A DNA stretch of 64,000 nucleotides from DASSUW01 sp963849695 (lineage in GTDB: Bacteria > Actinomycetota > Thermoleophilia > Solirubrobacterales > Solirubrobacteraceae): the NCBI GenBank assembly GCA_963849695.1, contig CAWKIT010000040.1:7401-71400 (forward strand), in the 5' to 3' direction. The notes below the pieces were generated by a model. The model ran no database searches. It saw nothing but the letters and a program-made list of their open reading frames with translations, and was not told where the DNA came from. Below, piece after piece: positions 51,418 through 61,344 of the stretch. The stretch's first letter is position 1; every line of letters begins with the position of its first letter. The translations under genes were made by a program, and so were the position numbers.

Positions 51418-52889
51418 AGCGCACCCGCCAGCCGCGGCATTTCGAGCACGACCGCCTGCGCCTGCTCGTACCGCCGCCGCGCGTCGAGGGCGCTGTCACC
51501 GACGGCGGTGAGGCCGACTCGCCCCAGCTCGTCGAGCGAACTCAGCATGTGGAACACGACGCCGCATCGGCGCGCGTGGTCGAAGCCCAGCCGGCGCTGA
51601 TGCAGAAGCGCGAGCAGTCCATCCCGGCCGAGGGCCCGGAGCGACGGGGCCTCGAGGTCGTCGGTCGCGACGTAGTGCTTGGCGACCCCTGCCGCCGTCG
51701 TGAACGTCGCCGCGTCCGCGTCGTATCTGCCGCCGGTCAGGAGCGCGAGCGCCGCGAAGGGATGGGTCGTCCCGCCGGCCCGGAGGTTGATCTCGATCGC
51801 GTACGGCTCCCAGCCGCCGCCGTGGTCGCGCGCGACCACGAAGTCGACCGCGGATCGCCCGAGCACCCCGTCGTCCGCGAGGCAGCGGCCGATCTTCAGC
51901 GCTAGGCCGGTGATCATCGCGGCGTACGACGGCGCGGCCGGGAAGCGGCACCCGAGGTAGCTCTGGCCGGCCAGGATCTGGTCGTGCGTGGAGACGATCT
52001 CGACGGTCCCGGCGGGCGTGATCTCCAGCTGGACGCTCGGGCTGCGCACGTGCCGGCCGGTGATCCGTTCCTCGATCACGCCGCCGCGGCGCGAGAGCTC
52101 GGCCAGGTACGCATCGACGCTCACGCCGCCGGCCTCGAGCGTCATGCGCGCGAGCCGCTCCGCGATGCGCCGTAGCTCCCCATCGGTCCCGGGCCGTGGG
52201 AGCCCGCGGAGGTCGATCACGGCGTTGCCCTCGCCGGAGACCGCGTCGTCGAGCTTGACGATGGCCTCCACGAGATTCGGCTTCGACGCGCGCAGCCGCG
52301 CGAGCGCCTCGATCGCGGCGCGGGTGCTCGTGATGCGGCCTACTCCCAGCGGATGCGGAACGGCGGCCCTCGCGAACAGCGCCCGGCCGCCGCTCTTCGT
52401 GCCGTGATGGAGATGACGAGGGTCGGCGCCGTAGAGCGGCATGTCGAGCGCCACGGCCAGAGCCTGCTCGAGCGGGGTCGTCATGTAGGGCAGCAGGACG
52501 GCGTGCTCACAATGCCGGGCACACCAGCGGATCCGGGTCAGCAGGTGCGTTCGTTCGAGCAGCTTCTCGGTCAGCGGCCGCGCCGACCGGTCGGCGGCGG
52601 AGAGCAGCGTCAGCCGGGCGCGAGCGCCCCTGCGCACCGCTTCCGGCAGCAGCGAGAGGTAGTACCCGACGATGGCGGACGCGACCGGCGAGGAGGTCAC
52701 GTAGACCAGGCGCAGGCCGGGATCGCGCAGCATCAGCATCAGGCACAGCAGCCGCTCCTCGTATGCCTGCGCCTCGGCCGGCGGCTCGTGCCACCGCTCG
52801 ATCGTCCGCGACGGCACGACGACCAGGCACCGTCGGCCGCGCTTCGCCCGCATCGCCGCGTGGACCACCTCGAGCCGCTTCGTATCCAT
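51414..52889 (-). CDS. ATP-grasp peptide ligase PGM1-related protein
   Basis: A 491-residue protein resembling the PGM1-type ATP-grasp ligases (LVVVPSRTIERWHEPPAEAQ, GADPRHLHHGTKSGGRALFA, EAIVKLDDAVSGEGNAVIDL, AVDFVVARDHGGGWEPYAIE with INLRAGGTTHPF). PGM1 joins peptides in pheganomycin biosynthesis. INLRAGGTTHPF holds the ATP-grasp metal site. No precursor peptide, transporter or other biosynthetic gene is next to it, so its substrate is unknown. Single gene on the minus strand. Confidence 0.8.
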   Translation of the reverse strand: MDTKRLEVVHAAMRAKRGRRCLVVVPSRTIERWHEPPAEAQAYEERLLCLMLMLRDPGLRLVYVTSSPVASAIVGYYLSLLPEAVRRGARARLTLLSAADRSARPLTEKLLERTHLLTRIRWCARHCEHAVLLPYMTTPLEQALAVALDMPLYGADPRHLHHGTKSGGRALFARAAVPHPLGVGRITSTRAAIEALARLRASKPNLVEAIVKLDDAVSGEGNAVIDLRGLPRPGTDGELRRIAERLARMTLEAGGVSVDAYLAELSRRGGVIEERITGRHVRSPSVQLEITPAGTVEIVSTHDQILAGQSYLGCRFPAAPSYAAMITGLALKIGRCLADDGVLGRSAVDFVVARDHGGGWEPYAIEINLRAGGTTHPFAALALLTGGRYDADAATFTTAAGVAKHYVATDDLEAPSLRALGRDGLLALLHQRRLGFDHARRCGVVFHMLSSLDELGRVGLTAVGDSALDARRRYEQAQAVVLEMPRLAGAL

Positions 52890-52979
52890 GCCGCGACTCT
52901 GAGGCCGAGGCGGGCCGGCGCCCACCCCCCACAGGGATACGAGATCACACCCGGAGCAGTGCCATCCTTAACCGTGCCG

Positions 52980-53261
52980 ATGAGGCACCGAACCTTCATC
53001 GTCTGCGCGCTCGTCGTCCTCATGCTCGAGCTCCTGGCGCTCGGCAGCCGTCCGGTGCCCGGGCCGACCACGGCCGAGCTGGAGCGGATCGTCGCCGATG
53101 AGCTTCAGGTCGAGGCCGGCCCGGTGAGTGACGTGCGATGCGTTCGCCATCGCGATGACGCGGCGCGGTGTGTCGCGCTCATGTACGACGGCTCGCGCAC
53201 ACTGGTGGCGGCGAGCATCGACAGCAAGACGGGCCGGGTGGCTTCCACGGTCAAGCACTGA
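52980..53261 (+). CDS. Small exported or membrane-anchored protein
   Basis: A 93-residue protein with an N-terminal hydrophobic segment (FIVCALVVLMLELLALG) and an exported domain containing two cysteines (VRCVRHRDDAARCVALMYDG). It could be a periplasmic-side anchor. No family recognised. ATG 52980 or GTG 52974 could start it; no ribosome site. Divergent from the ATP-grasp gene. Confidence 0.55.
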   Translation: MRHRTFIVCALVVLMLELLALGSRPVPGPTTAELERIVADELQVEAGPVSDVRCVRHRDDAARCVALMYDGSRTLVAASIDSKTGRVASTVKH

Positions 53262-53295
53262 ACCGGCGCCGGATGCTCTTCGACGCCTACGGGCG

Positions 53296-53301
53296 TACCT
53301 T
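53296..53301 (+). promoter_or_regulatory. Putative -10 box TACCTT for DipZ-like gene (leaderless)
   Basis: TACCTT lies 6 bases before ATG 53308. Confidence 0.35.
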
Positions 53302-53307
53302 TGGGCA

Positions 53308-54957
53308 ATGGCGCTGCTGATGGTCTTCGCGGCGATCGCCGGAGCCGGCACGGCGATGTCGCCGTGCGTGCTGCCGATCCTGCCGGCGGTCCTGTCGGCG
53401 GGCGCGAGCGGCGGCCGCCGGCGTCCGCTCGGTGTCGTCCTCGGGCTGGCGCTGAGCTTCGCTCTCGCGGTGGCCGGGCTGGCGGAGCTGCTGGCCCGTG
53501 TCGGTCTCGGCGAGGACACGCTTCGCGCGCTCGCCGTGCTGTTCCTGCTCGCCTTCGGCCTCCTGCTCATAGTCCCGGCGGCGGCGGCGCGGGTCGAGGG
53601 CGCCCTGTCGGGTCTGGCTCGCCTCGGCCCGCGAACGACCGGGGACGGGTTCGTGTCGGGCCTCGGGGTCGGCGCCGCGCTCGGCTTCGTCTACGCGCCC
53701 TGCGCGGGCCCGATCCTCGCCGCGGTGATCTCGGTGAGCGCCGCGACGGGTGCGACGGTCGCCCTCGCGGTCAGCTATGCGGCCGGTGCCGCCGCGGCGC
53801 TGCTGGTGATCGCCCTCGGCGGCCGCCGGCTCCTGCGGCGCCTGCGCGGTCCGTGGCTGCAGCCCGCCCTGGGCGCCGTGATGGTGGCGACGGCGGTGGC
53901 GGTGTACGTGGAAGCCGACGTCCGCTTCCAGGCGGAGGTCGCCGACAAGCTGCCCGGGCTGGTCGTCAACCCCGCCGGCGCGCTGGAGCGCTCGGACGCC
54001 GTCGAGCGAAGGCTCACGAAGGTGCGCGGCGAGCCGCGCTTCGCCGCGACCCGCTCCGGGCTGCCGGACCGCGGCGCGGCCCCGGAGTTCGCCGGAGTCA
54101 CGCGCTGGTTCAACTCGCAGCCGCTGTCCATGCGCGACCTGCGAGGCAAGGTCGTGCTGATCGACTTCTGGACCTACACGTGCATCAACTGCCTGCGGAC
54201 GCTGCCCTATCTGCGGGCGTGGGACGAGCGCTACCGCGAGCGCGGCCTGGTCGTCGTGGGCGTCCACACGCCGGAGTTCGAGTTCGAGAAGGACCAGGGC
54301 AACGTCGGCGACGCGATCGCCCGCAGCCGCCTGCGCTATCCCGTCGCGCAGGACAACGACTACGAGACCTGGAACGCGTGGGGCAACCTGTACTGGCCCG
54401 CCAAGTACCTCGTCGACGCTCGCGGCCGGGTCCGCTTCACCCATTTCGGCGAGGGCGCGTACAAGGTGACCGAGCACGCGATCCGCTCGCTGCTGGAGGA
54501 GGCCGGCGAACAGCGCCTGGGCGCGCTCGTCGACAAGCCGGCGGAGCGACTGCGCCCACGGCTCACGCCGGAGACGTACCTCGGAGCCGCCCGCGCCGAG
54601 CGGTGGCTGCAGCGCCCGCGGCCCGGCGTCCGCGACTACTCGGGCGCTACCGGCCGCCTCTACCGCGACCACTTCGCGCTGGCGGGCCGCTGGCGCGTCG
54701 ACGGGGAGTCGGCCACGGCGGTCCGCGGGGCGGTGGTCCGGGGGCGGATCACCGGCCGTTCCGTGTACCTGGTGCTGAGCTCGCGCGGCGACCGCGCGCG
54801 GCGACTCGAGGTGGCCGTCGACGGCCGCCGCTACGAGCACGTCACCGTCCGCCGGCAACGCCTCTACCGGCTCCTCACGCTCCCCCGCCGGGGCTCGCAC
54901 CGGCTGACGCTGCGCTTCGAGCCCGGCCTCTCGGCTTATGCGTTCACGTTCGGCTGA
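53308..54957 (+). CDS. DipZ-type CcdA-thioredoxin fusion protein
   Basis: A 549-residue membrane redox protein. Residues 1-215 form a CcdA/DsbD-like six-helix domain with the redox cysteines in GTAMSPCVLPILP and VYAPCAGPI. Residues 245-395 form a TlpA-like thioredoxin domain with CxxC in TYTCINCLRTLPY (about 292) and GNLYWPAKYLVDARG. Residues 400-549 are a beta-sandwich carbohydrate-binding-like domain. The order matches mycobacterial DipZ. It probably passes electrons from cytoplasmic thioredoxin to extracytoplasmic thiols. Start ATG 53308. Confidence 0.9.
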   Translation: MALLMVFAAIAGAGTAMSPCVLPILPAVLSAGASGGRRRPLGVVLGLALSFALAVAGLAELLARVGLGEDTLRALAVLFLLAFGLLLIVPAAAARVEGALSGLARLGPRTTGDGFVSGLGVGAALGFVYAPCAGPILAAVISVSAATGATVALAVSYAAGAAAALLVIALGGRRLLRRLRGPWLQPALGAVMVATAVAVYVEADVRFQAEVADKLPGLVVNPAGALERSDAVERRLTKVRGEPRFAATRSGLPDRGAAPEFAGVTRWFNSQPLSMRDLRGKVVLIDFWTYTCINCLRTLPYLRAWDERYRERGLVVVGVHTPEFEFEKDQGNVGDAIARSRLRYPVAQDNDYETWNAWGNLYWPAKYLVDARGRVRFTHFGEGAYKVTEHAIRSLLEEAGEQRLGALVDKPAERLRPRLTPETYLGAARAERWLQRPRPGVRDYSGATGRLYRDHFALAGRWRVDGESATAVRGAVVRGRITGRSVYLVLSSRGDRARRLEVAVDGRRYEHVTVRRQRLYRLLTLPRRGSHRLTLRFEPGLSAYAFTFG

Positions 54958-55029
54958 CCGAGCGGTGCCGGTGCAAGGACCCTCGAAGCCCACCGATCGA
55001 TGATCCCTACCGTCGCGCGCCGCGCCGGT

Positions 55030-55035
55030 TAAGGT
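55030..55035 (+). promoter_or_regulatory. Putative -10 box TAAGGT for NucH-like gene (leaderless)
   Basis: TAAGGT lies 6 bases before ATG 55042. Confidence 0.35.
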
Positions 55036-55041
55036 GGCGCA

Positions 55042-58000
55042 ATGCGCGCCCTCCTGATCGCTGCCGCAGCCTGTCTCGTGCTGGCCGCGCCCGCCTCCGC
55101 AGCCTCGACCACGCTCGTGATCAACGAGGTCGACTACGACCAGCCGATGACCGACACGGCGGAGTTCCTCGAGCTGAAGAACGTCAGCTCCGCGGCGATC
55201 AACCTCGACCCGTACTCGCTGGAGTTCGTCAACGGCAACGCGGGTGGGGCGGCGGTGTACCGCACGTTCGAGCTTCCGGACTTCGCGCTCGCGGCCGGCG
55301 ATCACTACGTCGTCTGCGCCAACCCGGCGAACACGCCGAACTGCGACCTCGACGTCGCCCCGGAGACGGATCTGATCCAGAACGGCGCGCCCGACGCGCT
55401 CGGCCTCCGGCTCGGCATGACCCTCGTGGACGCGGTGAGCTACGAGGGAGATACGGGCGCTCCCTACACGGAGGGCTCCGGAGCGGGCACCGACGACGGA
55501 ACGGACGGGATCTCGCGCTGCACGGACGGCAGCGACACCGACCGCAACGACGTCGACTTCATCCTCAGGCCGATCACGCCCGGCGCTGCCAACAGCTGCC
55601 CGCCGCCGCCGCCGTTCGGCGAGTGCGGCGACGGCGAGGATATGCCGATGTATGACATTCAGGGCAACGGCGCTGCGACCCCCTACGCCGGCTCCCAGTT
55701 CGTCATCGAGGGCGTCGTCGTCGGCGACTTCCAGGGTTCGGAGGGCCTGGGAGGCTTCTTCGTCCAGGAAGCCGACGCCGACGTCGATGCGGATCCGAAC
55801 ACGTCGAACGGCCTGTTCGTGGCCAGCGGGAGCCCGGTCGACGCGGGCGACGTCGTCCGCGTCCAGGGGACTGCGGTCGAGTCCTTCGGCAGGACGCAGC
55901 TCGTCGGCGTGACGAACCTCGCGGTCTGCCCGGCGGAGGGGTCGGTCAGCGCGACACCCGTGGCGCTTCCGTTCACGTCGCTCGGCGAATGGGAGAAGTA
56001 CGAGGGGATGCTCGTCACGATCACGCAGTCGCTCTCGATCGGCGAGCACTTCAACTTCGACCGCTTCAACGAGACCGTCCTCACCGACGGGCGCCAGTAC
56101 CAGCCGACCGCCGTGCACGAGCCGGGCTCGCCCGAGGCCGCCGCGCTCGCAGAGTTCAATGCGCTCCGCCGGATCACGCTCGACGACGGCCGCAGCTCCC
56201 AGAACCCGGATCCCGCGATCCACCCCGACGGCGGGATCTTCGACCTCGGCAATCGGTTCCGCGGCGGCGACACGGTGGCGAACGTGACGGGCGTGCTGGA
56301 CTTCGCCTTCGGCCTCTACAGGATCCAGCAGACCGCGGGAGCCGATTACAGCGCCGCCAACCCGCGCCCGGACGGGCCGGAGGACGTCGGCGGCAACCTC
56401 ACCGTCGGCTCGTTCAACGTCCTCAACTACTTCACGACGCTGGACCGCCGCGGCGCCAACACCCCGGAGGAGTTCCAGCGGCAGCGGGCAAAGATCATCG
56501 CGGCGATCACGAAGCTCGACGCCGACGTCGTCGGCCTGATCGAGATCGAGAACAACGACGAGGCGATCGCCGACCTCGTCGCCGGCCTCAACGCCGCGAG
56601 CGGCGCGGGCACGTACGCCTACATCGACACGGGCGTGATCGGCACGGACGAGATCAAGGTCGCGTTCGTCTACAAGCCGGCACGCGTGACGCCGGTCGGC
56701 GACCACGCGATCCTCGACTCGTCCGTCGACCCGCGCTTCATCGACACGCTGAACCGTCCGGCTCTGGCACAGACATTCAGGTCGCACGAGAGCGGGGGCG
56801 TGTTCACCGCGGTCGTCAACCACCTCAAGTCGAAGGGCTCGGACTGCAACGCCGTCGGCGATCCCGACACGGGCGACGGATCCGGCAACTGCAACCTCAC
56901 GCGCACGTCCGCGGCCGAGGCGCTCGTCGACTGGCTCGCAAGCGATCCGACCGGCAGCGGTGACGACGACTTCCTGATCACCGGCGACCTCAACTCGTAC
57001 ACCAAGGAGGATCCGATCGACGCCCTGCTGGCCGGCGGGTACACCGACCTCGTGCGCAGGTTCGCGGGCGGGTCGGCCTACTCGTACGTGTTCGACGGCC
57101 AGCTCGGGTACCTCGACCACGCGCTCGCGGGCGAGGGGCTCGTCGACGAGGTCACGGGCGCGACGGAGTGGCACATCAACGCCGACGAGCCGGACCTGCT
57201 CGACTACGACATGACGTTCAAGCAGCCGGCCCAGGACGCGCTGTTCGAGCCGAACGAGTTCCGTTCGTCCGACCACGACGCTGTCCGCGTGGGCATCGAG
57301 TCGTGCGACGAGATCGCCCCGACGATCGACGTGTCGCTGTCGCCCGACAGCCTGTGGCCGCCGAACCACCGGTACCGACCGTGCAGGCGACGATCGCCGC
57401 CGCCGACGACTTCGACCCGTCGCCGGCCGTGACGCTGGTCTCCGCTATGTCGAACGAGCCCGACGACGCGCCAGGGGACGCCGACGGGAGCACGACGGAC
57501 GACGTGCTGGTCCTCGACGCGGACACGCTCAGGCTGCGGGCCGAGCGCGACGAGACCCGCAGTGGCCGCGTTTACACGATCACCTACCGGGTTACGGACG
57601 ACTGCGGCAACTCGGCGACCGATGGCGCGACCGTGACGGTTCCGCTGGGGCCGGCAGCTCAGCCGCCCGCCGGCCGGCCCCCGGCGCCGGTCGCTCCCTC
57701 GCGGCCGGGCTGCGCGCACGCCCGCAACGTGATCGTGGGGACCGGCGGTGACGACCGGCGCAGCGGCACCGCGCTGCCCGACCTCATGCTCGGCCGTCGC
57801 GGCGCCGACGTCCTGCGTGGCCTGGGCGGCGCGGATTGCCTGTACGGCTCCAAGGGCGCCGACCGCCTCTTCGGCGCGGGCGGGCGCGACCGGCTGTTCG
57901 GCGGACCGGGTCCGGACCGCATGAGCGGCGGCGTGGGCGGTGACCTGATCGACTCGGGATCGGGTCGTGACCGGATCGCGGCCGGCGCCGGCAACGACCG

Positions 58001-58118
58001 TGTGCTGGCGCGCGGGCGTGCCGCCGACACGATCGACTGCGGCCCCGGTCGCCGAGACGTGGCGATCGTCGACAACGCAGACCGCACCCGCCGCTGCGAA
58101 CGGGTCAGGCGCCCCTGA
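55042..58118 (+). pseudogene. ExeM/NucH-type secreted nuclease with lamin-tail domain and RTX-like tail, one frameshift
   Basis: Signal peptide (LLIAAAACLVLAAPASA) is followed by a lamin-tail domain (residues 22-185: TLVINEVDYDQPMTDTAEFL), an OB/ExeM N-terminal region (195-430) and an endonuclease/exonuclease/phosphatase domain from about 450 (LTVGSFNVLNYFTTLDRRGA, DVVGLIEIENNDEAIADLVA, FLITGDLNSYTKEDPI, SSDHDAVRVGIESC). The frame breaks at about 57373-57380 (SLWPPNHRY), then resumes as TVQATIAAADDFDPSPAVTL. A short RTX-like Gly/Asp repeat tail closes it (RGLGGADCLYGSKGADRLFG) at 58118. One base is missing. Probably degrades extracellular DNA; restored length about 1025 residues. Confidence 0.85.
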
Positions 58119-58196
58119 CTCGGAACCCGCTGACGCGCGCCTCGCCCGCGCGATCCCGCTCTACAGCGCGGATTCTGTGCTGTAGTGAGCAAACGC

Positions 58197-58269
58197 GGGC
58201 CGGTAGCTCAGGGGTTAGAGCAGCGGACTCATAATCCGTCGCGCGGTGGTTCGAATCCACCCCGGCCCA
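58197..58269 (+). tRNA. tRNA-Ile2 (CAT, lysidine-type), Met alternative
   Basis: A 73-base cloverleaf: acceptor GGGCCGG pairs with CCGGCCC, anticodon loop CTCATAA with CAT at 58230-58232, T arm GGTGG-TTCGAAT-CCACC. The stem context GACTCATAATC is as in tRNA-Ile2, whose C34 becomes lysidine to read AUA, instead of the Met-type GGCTCATAACC. The two cannot be fully separated without TilS-recognition comparison. Confidence 0.9.
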
Positions 58270-58479
58270 TTTTGGGCAGCCGAGCAGCCAGGAAGCCCGG
58301 ATCATCGAGCACCGCATCCGACATGAGCCCCCGATGCGTCTCCTGCCAGCACCTCACATTTTCACGCGCCACTGCGCAACGTCCTCGACCCAGGCCGAGC
58401 GAACAGTCAGCGAGGAACCCACCGCCGAATCGTAGGCCGCGACCACATGCTCGCCCCACCGGACGTCGAGACCCGGTCC
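58270..58479. other. Gap between tRNA-Ile and LuxR gene, no supported gene
   Basis: No frame with a credible protein. A minus-strand stretch with WQETHRGLMSDAVLDDPG has no family support. The tRNA 3' flank has TTTTGGGC that may be the tRNA terminator. Confidence 0.4.
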
Positions 58480-61257
58480 CTACTTCTTCGGCGGCCTGTC
58501 CGGGAGCGGGACCGCGGCGGAGTGCGCCAGCTCGGTCCGGGAGCGGACGCCCAGCTTGCGGTAGATGCGGGTGAGGTGGCCCTCGACGGTGTGGACGCTC
58601 ATGTGGAGTGCCGCCGCGATCTCCTTGTTCGCGAGTCCTTTCGCGGCGAGGGCGGCGAGCTGGGCCTCGGTTGCGGTCAGCTCGCCCGAGAGCGGGCGCC
58701 GCCCGCTGATGCGGTCGAGCTCGTCGCGCGCCAGGTGCGCCCAGAGTCGCGCGCCGAGGTCGTCGAAGGTTCGGCATGCCTCGTCGATCGCCTCGCGCGC
58801 TGAGCGCTTCTCCCGGTCGCGCCGGCGAATCGAGCCGAGCGCCAGGAGTGTGCGTCCGCGCTCGAACGGGCAGCGCATGCGGTCGTGCTCGGCCAGCGCG
58901 CGGTCGAGTGCGTGGCGGGCGCCGTCGGGGTCGCCCTCGGCCGCGCAGAGCAGGCCGCGCTCGCGGGCCGCTGTCGCGAGCGCCCACGGGCTCGCCGACC
59001 GCTTCGCGAGGTCCTCGTAGCGCTCCAGCCAGATGCGCCCCTCGTCGAGATCGCCGACCCCGATCATCGCCTCGATCGCGTTGCACCAGGCGAAGTCGGT
59101 CGGCTCGTTCCAGCCGTGCTCGTGCAGCCAGGCGGGCAGCGGGCACAGGTGCCGGTTCGCCGCCGCGGCGTCCGCGCAGGAGAGGGCGATGAATCCGAGG
59201 ACGGTCCGGCTCTGCAGGCCGAACAGCGAGTCCGAGAGCGCGTCGGCGATCGCCAGCGCCTCGGTCGCGGCCGCTCGGGCGGCGGCGACGCGGCCGAGGT
59301 GGGCGTCGAGCAGCGAGCGGGCATACAGTGCGATCCCCCGGTACTGCTCGTCGCCCAGCTGGTCGGCGAGCTCGAGCGCCTCCGCCGCCAGGTGATCGGC
59401 GACGTTCCAGTGCCCGGTGAACCACTCGACCTGGAAGCCATGGAAGAGCAGGTGCGCGCACGACCCCTCGTCGCCGCGGGCCTTCGCGAGCTCCCAGGCG
59501 GCGACCAGAAGCGGCCGCGCGGCGTCGAAGTCGGCGAGACACATCAGCCGGCGGGCGAGCGTGACGCGCGCGCTCTCGTGGAACTCGAGCGGCCGCGCGA
59601 GGCCCTCCTCGATCGCGACGCCCCGCTCGAGCAGGCCGGGGGTGACCTCGAGCGTCCAGGTCTCCGCCATCGCCACACGCGCGATCGCTCGCGCGTGGAG
59701 CTCGTCGTCGCCGGCGAGCTCGGCATGGCCGAGGGCGCCGCGGGCGTGCGCGAGCGCGTCGCGGACGTGGCCTTCGAGCAGGCGCATCCAGCTGAGGAAG
59801 ACGAGGATCTCGGCCGCGCGCCGGTGGTCTTCGCCCGTCTCGGCGAGCGCGCGCTCGCACCACATCACGATCGTGGGCAGGTCGGCCCGCCGTACGCGGG
59901 CGAGAGCGAACAGCACGTCCGCGCGCTCCGGCCCCGGCGGCGCCTCGGCGAGCAACTCGTCGAGGATGGCCGCCGCCCGGTGGCGGTCGCCGGCGAGGCG
60001 GTGCGCCTCGGCCGCCGCGAGCCGCCGCCGGCGCCGCGCGGCCGGATCGCCGGGAGGCGTGAGCTGCCCGGCGATCTCGAACAGGTCGGCGGCGGCGGCC
60101 GGCGCGCCGCGCGCGAGCGCGCGCGGCGCGGCCTCGTCCAGCGCGGCGGCGACGCCCGCGTCGGGGCCGCCGGCGGCCAGCGCCAGGTGCCGCGCTCGTT
60201 CCTCGTCGCCGACGACCACGCCGGCCAAGCGCGAGTGCGCATCCCGCCGCCGCCACGGCGTAGCCTCCTCATAGCAGACCGAGGCGAGCAGGGGATGGGC
60301 GAAGCGGATCCGATCCTCGTCGAGCTCCACGACTCCTGCCGCGGCGGCCTGTTCGAGCCCGTCGAGGACGCGCGCGCGGTCGCCGTGCGCGGCGGTCAGG
60401 GCTCCGACCGTCGGCCTCCCCAGGGCCGCGGCGAGCAGAAGCACCTCCCGGCTGGGGGTGGGCAGCCTGGCCAGCCGCTCCCCGACCGCCTCACGGACGC
60501 TGCCGGGTATGCGCAGCGGCCGGCCGGGGGCGGGCGGCGCCAGCATGAGCTCCCGTCCGATCTCGAGCGCGAAGAACGGGTTGCCGCCGGTCATCTCGCA
60601 TAGCTGGGTCAGCTGCGGGCGGGAGAGCTCCAGCCCCAGATCTTCCTTGAGGATGCCGAACAGCGGCCTCGGGCCGAGCGGCCCGACCGCCAGGCGCTCC
60701 GCGGCCCCGGAGGCGAGTCCGCGCTCGAGCTCGTCCGCGCCCGAGCGGGCCGTCATCAGCGCGCCGACGGGCTCGCTGCCCAGGCGCCGGAGCGCGAACA
60801 GCAAGGTGCGGGCGGATGCGGTGTCGAGCCACTGGAAGTCGTCGACGGCGACGACGACCGGCGCCTCCGCCGAGAGCGCCCTGAGGGTGTCGAGCACCGC
60901 CAGGCCGACCGCCCGGGGCTCCGGCGCGGCGCGGGCCCCGGCGCCCTCGAGGAGAAGCGCCGCCTCGAGCGCGCGCCGGCGCAGGTCGCCCAGCGAGGGA
61001 AGCACCTCGGTGACGACGCCGGCGAGCAGCTCGGAGATGCCCGCGAACGAGAGCACGGCCTCGGCCTCCACGGCGCGGTGCGAGAGGACCCGGGCGCCGC
61101 GCGCCCGCGCTCGCTCGAGCCCTGCCTGCCAGAGCGCGGTCTTCCCGATTCCGGGCGCCCCCGACAGGACCAGCATCGCCGGGGCTGTGGCCGCGCGTGC
61201 GAGGAAGTCGTCGATCGACCGGGTCTCCGCCTCGCGCCCTCTGAGCTTGCCCGACAT
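58480..61257 (-). CDS. LAL-type LuxR transcriptional regulator
   Basis: A 925-residue LAL (large ATP-binding LuxR) regulator. Walker A is SGAPGIGKTALW (about residues 33-42) and Walker B-like VVVAVDDFQWLD (about 140). The middle is tetratricopeptide-like helical repeats. The C-terminal LuxR HTH is LTATEAQLAALAAKGLANKE with IAAALHMSVHTVEGHLTRIY. LAL proteins sense ligands and activate metabolic operons. Divergent from the FAD oxidase gene, its likely target. No frame break over 2.8 kb. Confidence 0.93.
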   Translation of the reverse strand: MSGKLRGREAETRSIDDFLARAATAPAMLVLSGAPGIGKTALWQAGLERARARGARVLSHRAVEAEAVLSFAGISELLAGVVTEVLPSLGDLRRRALEAALLLEGAGARAAPEPRAVGLAVLDTLRALSAEAPVVVAVDDFQWLDTASARTLLFALRRLGSEPVGALMTARSGADELERGLASGAAERLAVGPLGPRPLFGILKEDLGLELSRPQLTQLCEMTGGNPFFALEIGRELMLAPPAPGRPLRIPGSVREAVGERLARLPTPSREVLLLAAALGRPTVGALTAAHGDRARVLDGLEQAAAAGVVELDEDRIRFAHPLLASVCYEEATPWRRRDAHSRLAGVVVGDEERARHLALAAGGPDAGVAAALDEAAPRALARGAPAAAADLFEIAGQLTPPGDPAARRRRRLAAAEAHRLAGDRHRAAAILDELLAEAPPGPERADVLFALARVRRADLPTIVMWCERALAETGEDHRRAAEILVFLSWMRLLEGHVRDALAHARGALGHAELAGDDELHARAIARVAMAETWTLEVTPGLLERGVAIEEGLARPLEFHESARVTLARRLMCLADFDAARPLLVAAWELAKARGDEGSCAHLLFHGFQVEWFTGHWNVADHLAAEALELADQLGDEQYRGIALYARSLLDAHLGRVAAARAAATEALAIADALSDSLFGLQSRTVLGFIALSCADAAAANRHLCPLPAWLHEHGWNEPTDFAWCNAIEAMIGVGDLDEGRIWLERYEDLAKRSASPWALATAARERGLLCAAEGDPDGARHALDRALAEHDRMRCPFERGRTLLALGSIRRRDREKRSAREAIDEACRTFDDLGARLWAHLARDELDRISGRRPLSGELTATEAQLAALAAKGLANKEIAAALHMSVHTVEGHLTRIYRKLGVRSRTELAHSAAVPLPDRPPKK

Positions 61258-61331
61258 GGTCCACGTCCATTGTGAGCGAACTCCAGTTGAAACTCAGGGA
61301 TTTCCACCTTTCCGTCGCGACAGACCAGGCG

Positions 61332-61337
61332 TAGGTT
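61332..61337 (+). promoter_or_regulatory. Putative -10 box TAGGTT for FAD oxidase gene (leaderless)
   Basis: TAGGTT lies 7 bases before ATG 61345, in the 87-base gap shared with the LuxR gene. The gap could also hold the regulator's operator. Confidence 0.4.
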
Positions 61338-61344
61338 CGCGGCC

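Noticed and set aside
53287..57369. Very long minus-strand open frame (1360 codons) opposite dipZ and the nuclease
   Set aside because: Arg/Val/Asp-rich with no recognisable domain; it lies antisense to well-supported genes. High GC removes stop codons from the opposite strand.
58270..58479. Integrated element next to tRNA-Ile
   Set aside because: No integrase, no duplicated tRNA 3' end seen, and no gene in the gap.
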